Shown: positions 35,052 through 42,326 of the stretch, in pieces
Numbering within the stretch: position 1 is the stretch's first letter
Layout of the letters: each line of letters begins with the position of its first letter
Source: Chitinimonas sp036961565
GTDB lineage: Bacteria > Pseudomonadota > Gammaproteobacteria > Burkholderiales > Chitinimonadaceae
Length of the DNA stretch: 64,000 nt
NCBI RefSeq assembly: GCF_036961565.1
Contig: NZ_JBAMDD010000021.1
Location: forward strand, 3,274 to 67,273
Direction: 5' to 3'
Position numbers and translations under genes: made by a program
The notes under the pieces: generated by a model
What the model was told of the DNA's origin: nothing
Database searches by the model: none
The model's input: the letters and a program-made list of their open reading frames with translations, nothing else

Positions 35052-35621
35052 TTAGCGCATGGCCAGTTGCGCAGCCTTGTCCAGCCATCGCACCCGGTGC
35101 TGTTCGGCACTGCCACGTATCGGCCCGATTTCAAGTTCATCCCTTACCCGTATGCCGCAAAACTCCAGCACATTCACGCGCAGCGCCCTGAGCCCCGCAC
35201 GCCGGTAGACCAGCCGGTTGTACCATGGGGGGGTGTCGCTGGTCACCAGTATCTGGGCCTCCCGCCCCAGCAGCAGCTTGCTGGGTAGGGCCTTGTCGGC
35301 AAGGTATTTAAAAGCAAAGCCAGGCAGAAACACCCGGTCGATAAAGCCTTTCAGCAGGGCGGGCATGCTGGCCCACCAATAGGGGTAAACGAATACCAGG
35401 CGCTCCGCGTGCTGGATGGCCTGCTGGGCGGCTTGCAGATCAGGTTCCAGCGTCTGCCTGCCCTTGTAACCCTTGCGCAGTATGGGGTCGAAGGCCAGCT
35501 CTCCCAGATTGAGCCGGGCCACCTCGTGGCCAGCCTGGCTGGCAGTTTGCTGGTAGCGGTCGGCCAGGGCGGCGCAGAAGCTATCTTCATCGGGGTGGCC
35601 AACAATAATCAGTATGCGCAT
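35052..35621 (-). CDS. NAD(P)H-dependent flavin oxidoreductase (flavodoxin-like fold)
   Basis: The 189-residue protein is of the NQO/KefF type. It starts MRILIIVGHPDEDSF, has the FVYPYWWASMPALLKGFIDRVFLPG FMN-binding loop and a conserved TSDTPPWYN segment. It reduces quinones or similar electrophiles using NAD(P)H. The ATG at 35621 is preferred over an upstream start at 35654 because homology begins there. It follows the carotenoid-oxygenase-like gene by 2 bases on the same strand, so it may handle the aldehyde or quinone product of that enzyme; this is inference. Confidence 0.88.
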   Translation of the reverse strand: MRILIIVGHPDEDSFCAALADRYQQTASQAGHEVARLNLGELAFDPILRKGYKGRQTLEPDLQAAQQAIQHAERLVFVYPYWWASMPALLKGFIDRVFLPGFAFKYLADKALPSKLLLGREAQILVTSDTPPWYNRLVYRRAGLRALRVNVLEFCGIRVRDELEIGPIRGSAEQHRVRWLDKAAQLAMR

Positions 35622-35623
35622 GG

Positions 35624-37099
35624 TCAGGTACTCAGAAAGTTGCCGTGAAAACACAGCGGCGCAGCATAGGGCAGCCTGGCCTGGGCCAGCGGGCCCTGCG
35701 CCAGGTTGGCGGCATCGAACACATTCAGCACGGTCTGCTTGCGGCGTAGATCCAACGCCGGGCCAAGCAGCCAGAGTCCGCGGCCATCGGGCCGGGCGAC
35801 CGGGACGTGTTCCTCCACGACCCAGTCCGGGCCGAAGGCAAAGCGATCGACCTTGCCGCCATCCAGATCAATGCGTGCCACGCCCCCCATGCCCATACCG
35901 TGTTGCTTGTCCTCGATCAGGGTAAAGAGTGCACGATGGCGGCGCCCCACAACCGCATCGGCAACGCGGGGGAACTCACTCGCCGCGAGCAGGCGCTCCT
36001 CCCGTACCTGACCCCGGCGCAGATCCAGCGTCAGCTGGCTGGTCACCGAAGGGACGGGCTTATCCCACACCACCCCGCGCATGGCGGCGGCCATCTCCTG
36101 CAGTACCTGGTCATCTTGATAGAGGGTGGCATCCAGCCGGATGCTGTCGCCATCGTCAAACGCGTTGCCAAAGTGAAATACCATGCGGGCCGGCATTTCC
36201 AGTGTGTGTTTCAGCGTCAGGTCGGCCTTGTCTATGACCAGCACCCGCATGGCACGCTGCCCTTGCCATTGGTGCATGGCCAGATAGCTGATGCCAGGGG
36301 CGCGGTTGAGGCTGAAGGGGGGCAGCAGCAAGACGATATGCCGCTCGGTCACGACGAAATCATGCACCAGGGCAATATCGGCCACGTTCAGCAACTGCAC
36401 CCGTGCTAGGCTGCCATCGGCTCGGATATGCCAAAGCACCAGCTTGTTGACACCAGGCACGGCGCCGATATTCCACAGGGTGCCGTCCGGCTCCACCTTG
36501 GGGTGGGCCGAGAAGGGCAGGGCGGTCAGGTCGTCGCGCCAGGTCTTGAGGCCACGGGTGGCCAGCGTTTGCGGGTCCAGCTCGGTGGCCGAGCCGCCCT
36601 CCCACATGGCGTACAGCTTGCCGGCATGCGAAAGCGCGCTGGTATTGGCGGCATTGACACTGTCGTTGTTGCCTATCGGCCGGCGGGCAATGGCGGTGCC
36701 AAAACCAGGGTAGAGCAACTGGTCGGCAGCGGCCTCCTCGCGGTATTTGTGGGTGCGCACCATGCGGCCCAGATGGCTGACACGGCCATTGGCCATGCGC
36801 CAGGCATGCACCATGCCGTCGCCGTCGAACCAATGCTCGTAGCGCTCGCCACCACGCTCCAGCCTGGCTGGGCCATTGCGATAGAACATCCCTGCCAGCG
36901 CCTTCGGCCAGCTTCCGCTGATGCTGGCTTCGCCGGCCAGCATCTCGTTCTGGGTGCCAGCCAGCATGGCCAACCGGGGATGTTTGGCCAAACCAGCTCG
37001 GTATGCCTGATAGGTATCGGCACCAGCCAAGGCACTGGCCGGCAGGCATACTGCCAGGCCACCGGCCAAGCTCTTGAGCAGAAAATCGCGGCGTTGCAT
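35624..37099 (-). CDS. carotenoid oxygenase family protein with Tat signal
   Basis: The 491-residue protein belongs to the carotenoid cleavage/RPE65/lignostilbene dioxygenase family. Four iron-ligand histidines are visible: SAHPKVEPDG, LVHDFVVTERH, MVFHFGNAFDDGD and CFHGNFLST. The N-terminus is a twin-arginine signal (MQRRDFLLKSLAGGLAVCLPASALA), so the folded, iron-loaded enzyme should be exported. It is central in the operon DUF2141 - 2TM protein - this gene - oxidoreductase, with gaps of 28, 1 and 2 bases. Substrate unknown: carotenoid, apocarotenoid or a lignin-derived stilbene. Confidence 0.92.
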   Translation of the reverse strand: MQRRDFLLKSLAGGLAVCLPASALAGADTYQAYRAGLAKHPRLAMLAGTQNEMLAGEASISGSWPKALAGMFYRNGPARLERGGERYEHWFDGDGMVHAWRMANGRVSHLGRMVRTHKYREEAAADQLLYPGFGTAIARRPIGNNDSVNAANTSALSHAGKLYAMWEGGSATELDPQTLATRGLKTWRDDLTALPFSAHPKVEPDGTLWNIGAVPGVNKLVLWHIRADGSLARVQLLNVADIALVHDFVVTERHIVLLLPPFSLNRAPGISYLAMHQWQGQRAMRVLVIDKADLTLKHTLEMPARMVFHFGNAFDDGDSIRLDATLYQDDQVLQEMAAAMRGVVWDKPVPSVTSQLTLDLRRGQVREERLLAASEFPRVADAVVGRRHRALFTLIEDKQHGMGMGGVARIDLDGGKVDRFAFGPDWVVEEHVPVARPDGRGLWLLGPALDLRRKQTVLNVFDAANLAQGPLAQARLPYAAPLCFHGNFLST

Positions 37100-37100
37100 C

Positions 37101-37376
37101 TCAGCGCTCCTGTTCTTGCAGTTTCTTCAATTCATGTGCCAGTACCTTCTCGTACAGGCCGGCCCCATCGAAGAAAGTGACGGCGCCGTGTGACAGCAGG
37201 CCCACGCCCCAGCCCATCGCCGACCAATAGGCCCAATTGATGCCCCTGCCTTGCAGCAGGTCTATCAACAACAGGCAGCCGATGACGAGCAGATAAATGA
37301 TGGCGTGGCTGTAGAAGCCAGTTTTCTGCCGGGCGCGGCGTTTTGCGCGGGCGAGCAGGGCGTCTTGTGCGGGCAT
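37101..37376 (-). CDS. 2TM domain-containing small membrane protein
   Basis: The 91-residue protein has a basic N-terminus (ARAKRRARQKTGFYSHAIIY), two membrane helices (YLLVIGCLLLIDLL; WSAMGWGVGLLSHGAVTFF) and a charged C-terminal helix. It fits the '2TM domain' family (histidine-bearing small membrane proteins). The ATG at 37376 has an AGGAG site. It sits 1 base from the carotenoid-oxygenase-like gene. Function unknown. Confidence 0.8.
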   Translation of the reverse strand: MPAQDALLARAKRRARQKTGFYSHAIIYLLVIGCLLLIDLLQGRGINWAYWSAMGWGVGLLSHGAVTFFDGAGLYEKVLAHELKKLQEQER

Positions 37377-37404
37377 GGTGGTCTCCTGAGCAACGCGGGC
37401 GTGG

Positions 37405-37815
37405 TTAACGTAGGGTGACGGCAATCTCGGTGCCATTGTCTGGCACGCTGATGCGGGCTTGCTCGAAGCTGGGCGGGCCAAAGCTGCCGGTGGCATCACG
37501 GGAGAAGCCATAGGGTTCGGTGGGCATCCCCACCATATTGCTATCGAGCCGCTTGTTGCCGTTCTTGTCCTGGTACAGCGAAACCGCGTAGTCGCCGGCC
37601 TTCAGGTTGCTGATCACGGCCTTGATGCTACCGGCCTGGGCATCGGCCCAACTGATGCCGACAGGGCGCTTGAGGAAGGTGTCGGCACTGTCGTAGGCGG
37701 CAAGCAGGACTTTGCCCTCGGCGTTGGCCAGGCCATTGACGGTGATGGTCAGGTCGGCTGCCTGGGCTGCGCCGGCAGTCAACAAGATCAGCGGCAGGAT
37801 GTGGCGGATGTGCAT
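37405..37815 (-). CDS. DUF2141 domain-containing exported protein
   Basis: The 136-residue protein has a signal peptide (MHIRHILPLILLTAGAAQA) and a DUF2141 domain: DLTITVNGLANAEGKVLLAAYDS, DYAVSLYQDKNGNKRLDSN and GMPTEPYGFSRDA. It is small, beta-rich and periplasmic. The start at 37815 follows GAGGAG. It is the first gene of the four-gene operon. The function of DUF2141 is unknown; the link to an exported dioxygenase suggests substrate carriage or envelope binding. Confidence 0.88.
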   Translation of the reverse strand: MHIRHILPLILLTAGAAQAADLTITVNGLANAEGKVLLAAYDSADTFLKRPVGISWADAQAGSIKAVISNLKAGDYAVSLYQDKNGNKRLDSNMVGMPTEPYGFSRDATGSFGPPSFEQARISVPDNGTEIAVTLR

Positions 37816-38016
37816 GGTGTGGCTCCTCGTGGCTCGCGGTAGTGCGATGGGTTGCATCCTGGCGTAGCCCGTGTCGAGCCGCTGGCACTTGCGATGAATC
37901 GACGGGGCCTGGTCGCCAGTTGCATGCATCCGGCGTGAATCACCGAGTGAGGTTGCGGGAGGCGTCTGGGGAGGAGGAGGGGCGGGCGCAATCCTTGGTC
38001 AAAGCAGGACGGCAAA

Positions 38017-38037
38017 CAGCCCGGCTGTGCCGGGCTG
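38017..38037 (-). terminator. hairpin after the DUF4442 gene
   Basis: CAGCCCGGC-tgt-GCCGGGCTG is a perfect 9-bp stem 63 bases beyond the DUF4442 stop on the minus strand, with a short TTTG tail. It probably separates this gene from the DUF2141 operon. Confidence 0.55.
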
Positions 38038-38100
38038 GTCTGGTGGTGCAGGGTGCGCCTACCCCGTACTCTGGTCACGACGGGGCGACGTGTACTTGCG

Positions 38101-38553
38101 TCAGCGCTTGGTTGGCTTCTTGCGCACGTACAGTGTTTTGGTGACGCGGGCGATCAGCTCGTTCTGCTCGTCCACGATATCAATGACGAACTGGGGCAGG
38201 TACTTCTCGCCGCTGGCTGTACGCTCGCGGATTTCTGCCAGCATGGCGTCATCGATACGGAAGCGGGCGGTGACCTTGCCACGGCCGGGGGCAATGAATT
38301 CGATGCCGGCCTGCTGATCCCAGACAAAATAGTCGCGCCCCAGCAAGGGCATGAGCATCAGCATGTACCAGGGGTCGGTCATGGCAAACAGGCTGCCGCC
38401 GAAGTGGGTGCCGACATAGTTGCGGTTGTACCAGCGCAGGCTGAGCTGGCAATCGACTTCGCGGTAGTCCGGCGAGATCCGCGTGGCATGGATGCCGGTA
38501 AACAGAAAGGGCGGCCACAGGTTGATCAGACGCCGCAAGGTATTGGCTTTCAA
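38101..38553 (-). CDS. DUF4442 hotdog-fold thioesterase-like protein
   Basis: The 150-residue protein is of the DUF4442/PaaI-like hotdog type: REVDCQLSLRWYNRNYVGTHFGGSLFAMTDPWYMLMLM holds the central helix and GG motif, and EFIAPGRGKVTARFRI the following strand. Such proteins hydrolyse or bind acyl-CoA, but the substrate is not known. It is divergent from the ThDP-enzyme gene at 38826, with a 272-base gap showing nothing clear except the two promoter regions. Single gene. Confidence 0.85.
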   Translation of the reverse strand: MKANTLRRLINLWPPFLFTGIHATRISPDYREVDCQLSLRWYNRNYVGTHFGGSLFAMTDPWYMLMLMPLLGRDYFVWDQQAGIEFIAPGRGKVTARFRIDDAMLAEIRERTASGEKYLPQFVIDIVDEQNELIARVTKTLYVRKKPTKR

Positions 38554-38825
38554 GCGATTTTACTCCTTGTGGGATTGCTCGAAAGATTGCCTGTCAAGCG
38601 CTTGCTTGTCAAATGTCCATGTGACCGTGCAGGCCTGGCGATCAGACCGGGATGCGGCAATGCCTTGGCAAGCCGGCATGGTTTCTTGGCCTGCTGCCGC
38701 CTATAACTATCATTGTTGGCTGATGGAGCTGGCGGCCTGCCGTGGGTAGTCACGGCAAGCTGATCAGCACGGCATGGCGATGGCCGGGGCATGCCCGGCC
38801 TGGATCACAGACAAGGATGGGTGTG

Positions 38826-40625
38826 ATGGCGGAACAGATGGCGACTGCGGGCTTACCAGAACCGACCGATGTGGCAGAGGTAGTGGTGCGCTACCTGGAA
38901 GCCATCGGGGTGGAATATGTCTTTGGTGTACCGGGCGGTGCGGTGGAGCCTATCTACAATGCACTGGCCCGCAGTGCTCGCCGTGGCGGCCCACGGGCCG
39001 TGGTGGCCCGGCACGAGGCCGGTGCGGCCTTTATGGCAGAGGGTTATACCCGTGAGACCGGCAAGGTGGGCGTCTGTATCTCCACATCAGGCCCTGGCGC
39101 CACCAACCTGCTGACGGGGGTGGCCAATGCCTACGATAACAGCATCCCCATGCTGGCCATTACCGGCCAGCCCTCCCTGCCTTCGTTTGGCCGTGGTGCG
39201 CTGCAGGAATCCGCCTGTACTGGTGTGAATACCCTGGGCATGTTCCGCCACTGTACCCGCTACAACTCGCTGGTTTCCCACCCCGAGCAGGTGGAAAGCA
39301 AGCTGGTCAGTGCCATCATGCGCACGCACCGGGCGCCCTATGGGCCTGCCCACCTGTCGTTTCCGGTCGATATCCTGCGGGCGCCTGCGCCGGGCTCCTG
39401 GCTTAACTACGATCTGCGCAACCTGATTGAGAAGCCTTCATTGGTGGATATTGCCGTCGTGCGCCAGTTGGCGGCCGATATCCACAAGGCCGACAAGATC
39501 GCCATCATCATAGGCAGCACTTGCGGCGAAGCCATCGAAGCCATACTGGAGCTGGCCGAGCGCACCCATGCCCTGTTTGTGACCACACCCGACGGCAAGG
39601 GGCTGGTCAACCCACGGCACCAGCTCTACCGAGGCGTGTTTGGCTTTGCCGGCCACTACACCGCCAATGCAGTGCTGCTGGACGACCCAGATCTGGTGCT
39701 GGCATTCGGCGTCAGCCTGGGCGAATGGACCAGCGCGGCCTGGTGCGAGACCGTGCTGAACAACCGGCTGGTACATATCGATGTGGATGACGAGCATCTG
39801 ATGCGCTCGCCCATGGCGCGGTTGCATGTCCGTGGCCGTATCAGCACCGTCTGCGAGCTGCTGGTGGAATCGCTGCGGGGCGACGAGCAAAGGGCGCAAG
39901 AGCGGGCAGGCAAGGTCAGCCTGCGCAGCGTCGAGGGCATGCTGCGCGAGCCGGAAAAGTACGAATCCCAGGCCGTGCCCATCAAGCCGCAGCGATTGAT
40001 GCGGGAGCTGTCGCGCCGCTGCCCGCCCACCACCCGCTTCTATGCCGATGCCGGCAATAGTACGGCCTGGGCCATCCATTACCTGCAACCGCGTGACCGG
40101 CGCATCGGGCACCAGCATGACTTTGGCCGCACCCATGCCGATGTGGGTGAGCGCAGGCAGGATCATGCTGGCTGGCTCCGGGTCATCATGGATTTTGCCC
40201 CCATGGGCTGGGCGATAGGGGCGGCTGTGGGCGGTGCACGCGGCAACCCCGACTGCCCCTGTGTCTGCATTACCGGCGATGGTAGCTACCTGATGAATGG
40301 ACAGGAAATCACGGTGGCAGCGGCAGAGAAGCTATCGGTGCTGTTCGTGATACTCAACGATGGTGCGCTGGGTATGGTCAAACATGGTCAGCGCCTGGCA
40401 GGTGCCGAGCGCACAGCCTTTGAGTTGCCGACCGTGGATTATCGGCTGCTGGCCGAATCGCTGGGCGTGCCGGGATTCGTGATCCGCTCGCCCGAGGACT
40501 TCGAGCAGATCGATATCGAGGCCATATTGCGCCGCAAAGGCCCCACGCTGCTGGATGTGCGCATAGACGGCGAGGAGGTGCCGCCCATGAGCCTGCGCAT
40601 GAAGACCCTGGGGAGCGAGCGATGA
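38826..40625 (+). CDS. acetolactate synthase-like ThDP-dependent enzyme
   Basis: The 599-residue protein has the three-domain POX/ALS fold. The N-terminal Pyr domain carries the catalytic glutamate E64 (ARHEAGAAFMAEGY). The middle domain follows, with DDPDLVLAFG. The C-terminal PP domain has the ThDP motif GDGSYLMNG (484-492) ending at N511 D512. The ALS-like GPGATNLLTG and QPSLPSFGRGALQESA are present, and residues 428-452 carry a divergent polar loop (IGHQHDFGRTHADV). ThDP binding looks intact; the reaction (carboligation or 2-oxoacid decarboxylation) cannot be told. The ATG at 38826 follows AAGG. The stop overlaps the next gene (ATGA). Confidence 0.88.
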   Translation: MAEQMATAGLPEPTDVAEVVVRYLEAIGVEYVFGVPGGAVEPIYNALARSARRGGPRAVVARHEAGAAFMAEGYTRETGKVGVCISTSGPGATNLLTGVANAYDNSIPMLAITGQPSLPSFGRGALQESACTGVNTLGMFRHCTRYNSLVSHPEQVESKLVSAIMRTHRAPYGPAHLSFPVDILRAPAPGSWLNYDLRNLIEKPSLVDIAVVRQLAADIHKADKIAIIIGSTCGEAIEAILELAERTHALFVTTPDGKGLVNPRHQLYRGVFGFAGHYTANAVLLDDPDLVLAFGVSLGEWTSAAWCETVLNNRLVHIDVDDEHLMRSPMARLHVRGRISTVCELLVESLRGDEQRAQERAGKVSLRSVEGMLREPEKYESQAVPIKPQRLMRELSRRCPPTTRFYADAGNSTAWAIHYLQPRDRRIGHQHDFGRTHADVGERRQDHAGWLRVIMDFAPMGWAIGAAVGGARGNPDCPCVCITGDGSYLMNGQEITVAAAEKLSVLFVILNDGALGMVKHGQRLAGAERTAFELPTVDYRLLAESLGVPGFVIRSPEDFEQIDIEAILRRKGPTLLDVRIDGEEVPPMSLRMKTLGSER

Positions 40626-41431
40626 GCGAAGCGCCACGCAAGGAGGTGGTGCATACCCGCATCTGGCAGGAAGAAGCCGAGCCCGATAACCCCTTTGCCA
40701 CCCGGGTTGCCCGCTGCCATGGCTACGATGTCTATGGCGACATGCTGGGCAAGGCGAGCTGGATAGAGATGGTCTACCTGCTGTTTCGCGGCGAGCGCCC
40801 CTCGGCGCAGCAGGCGGCGTTGCTGGAGACATTGGCCGTGGCCCTGGCCAACCCCGGCCCGCGTGACCCCATGGTGCATGCGGCCATGTGTGGTGGGGTG
40901 GGGGGGTCTACTGCAGCAGCCAGTTTGATGGCGGCCTTGGCTGTGGGCGCGGGGCAGTATGGCGGGGCACGCGAAGTGTTACTTGCCATGCAGGCCTGGG
41001 AGGTGTGCGGGACTGATCTGGCAAAGTGGCGCCACCACCTGGCCGCACCGCCAGAAACTTTGGTCGATGTCTGGCCTCAGACCGAACATCCACCAGGCTT
41101 CGATCCACACGGTGTGACCACACCGCTACCGGTGCTGCAACTGCTAGATTGCCTGCAGGCTCGCAGCTCGGGGGGGCAACTGAGTTGGTTGCAGCAAAAC
41201 CGGGTGGCGCTTGAGTCCATCGTGGGTAGGCCATTCAATCTGATATTGCCCACTACGGCAGTGTTTTGCGAGCTGGGATTGAGCCCATCCGCTGCTGAGA
41301 TGATGCACTTGCTGCTGCGGCTGCCTGGCGCGGCAGCCCATGCGCTGGAGCAATGGGATTATGGCTTCAAGCGCTTCCCGTTCTTTCCTGTTGAGTTGAC
41401 TGATGATCCTGGTCAGAAGGTGGTGAGCTGA
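40622..41431 (+). CDS. citrate synthase-fold protein A, catalytic residues absent
   Basis: The 269-residue protein aligns with short citrate synthase/citryl-CoA lyase family members. By my alignment the active-site GPLHGGA is replaced by GQYGGA (residues 111-116), the GFGHR loop by GFDPHGV, and the NVDFYSG segment with the catalytic Asp by FNLILPT. The structural blocks around them (LLFRGERPSAQQAALLETLAVALA, LLLRLPGAAAHALEQWD) are kept. It starts inside the ThDP gene's stop and its own TGA shares a base with the next ATG. It looks like a conserved pseudoenzyme rather than decay, since the frame is clean. Function unknown. Confidence 0.75.
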   Translation: MSEAPRKEVVHTRIWQEEAEPDNPFATRVARCHGYDVYGDMLGKASWIEMVYLLFRGERPSAQQAALLETLAVALANPGPRDPMVHAAMCGGVGGSTAAASLMAALAVGAGQYGGAREVLLAMQAWEVCGTDLAKWRHHLAAPPETLVDVWPQTEHPPGFDPHGVTTPLPVLQLLDCLQARSSGGQLSWLQQNRVALESIVGRPFNLILPTTAVFCELGLSPSAAEMMHLLLRLPGAAAHALEQWDYGFKRFPFFPVELTDDPGQKVVS

Positions 41432-42222
41432 TGGGCTATCGACTGTTACAGGAGGCCCATGGCGTTTTGCGGACGCGTATGGGGGCGGCATTTCCGGGAA
41501 CGCGCGCTGTATTTCGAGGGCATGACCTGCATCATGATCTGCGCGATCTAGACTGGATGGCGCTTTATCTATTCGGTATTACCGGGCGACAGCACACGCC
41601 TGAGCAGATACGAATGCTGCATGCGATCTGGGTCTACACCAGCTATCCCGACGCCCGCTTGTGGAACAACCGGGTGGCGGCACTGGCTGGCAGCGTGCGT
41701 AGCACGCCACCATTGGCGATGGCAGCGGCGCTGGCGGTATCCGAAGCGCAGGTTTATGGCGGCCAGGCGGGTGTGCGGGCGATGTCTTTCTTCTTGCGTA
41801 CCAAGGCGGCGGTCGATGCCGGTGCCGATCTGGTGGAATGGGTGAATGCAGAGGCGGAACAGCGCCATATCCTCGGTTATGGCCGGCCCATAGACTCTAC
41901 GGACGAGCGCATTTACTGGTTGCATCAACGGGCACAGGCGCTGGGCTTGGCGGAAGGGCCGTATCTTCGGCTGGCCTTTCAGGTTGAACAGATACTGCTT
42001 GCCCGACGTCCGCACCTACGCATGAACAATGCGGCCTACACAGCGGCATTGTGCGCGGACATGGGGATGGATGTGGGGGAGTTTCACCTGTTCAGAGTGC
42101 CTTTGTTTCTGGCCGGTATGCCGCCGTGCTATGTCGAAGCCAGAGAGCGACCCGAGGCGACTCTATTACCCTTGTCGTGTAGCGATATTCACTATGAAGG
42201 TGTTACAGCGCGGCGCTGGTAA
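41431..42222 (+). CDS. citrate synthase-fold protein B, catalytic residues absent
   Basis: The 263-residue protein is a second family member. The GPLHGG position reads QVYGGQ (about 107-112), the substrate histidine loop is GYGRPIDSTDERI where GFGHRVYKxxDPRA is usual, and the NVDFYSG aspartate segment is MNNAAYTA. The C-terminal helices (YLRLAFQVEQILL; ADMGMDVGEFHLFRVPLFLAGMPPCYVEARERPE) are clearly of the citrate synthase type. Start and stop of protein A overlap (TGATG). A and B may form a heterodimer, like two halves of the citrate synthase dimer. Function unknown. Confidence 0.78.
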   Translation: MGYRLLQEAHGVLRTRMGAAFPGTRAVFRGHDLHHDLRDLDWMALYLFGITGRQHTPEQIRMLHAIWVYTSYPDARLWNNRVAALAGSVRSTPPLAMAAALAVSEAQVYGGQAGVRAMSFFLRTKAAVDAGADLVEWVNAEAEQRHILGYGRPIDSTDERIYWLHQRAQALGLAEGPYLRLAFQVEQILLARRPHLRMNNAAYTAALCADMGMDVGEFHLFRVPLFLAGMPPCYVEARERPEATLLPLSCSDIHYEGVTARRW

Positions 42223-42326
42223 GGCGACGGGAAGCTTTTGAATATATTGTTCCTATATGTGCAGGCTATCAGGATAGTGCGCCCACCGTTGCACGCATCC
42301 ACTTGTACTCAGGGACGGAGAAGACA

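Noticed and set aside
40622..42222. One citrate synthase gene broken by a frameshift into two halves
   Set aside because: Each open frame contains its own copy of the family's central and C-terminal blocks, so they are two paralogous proteins joined by TGATG and not two fragments of one enzyme.
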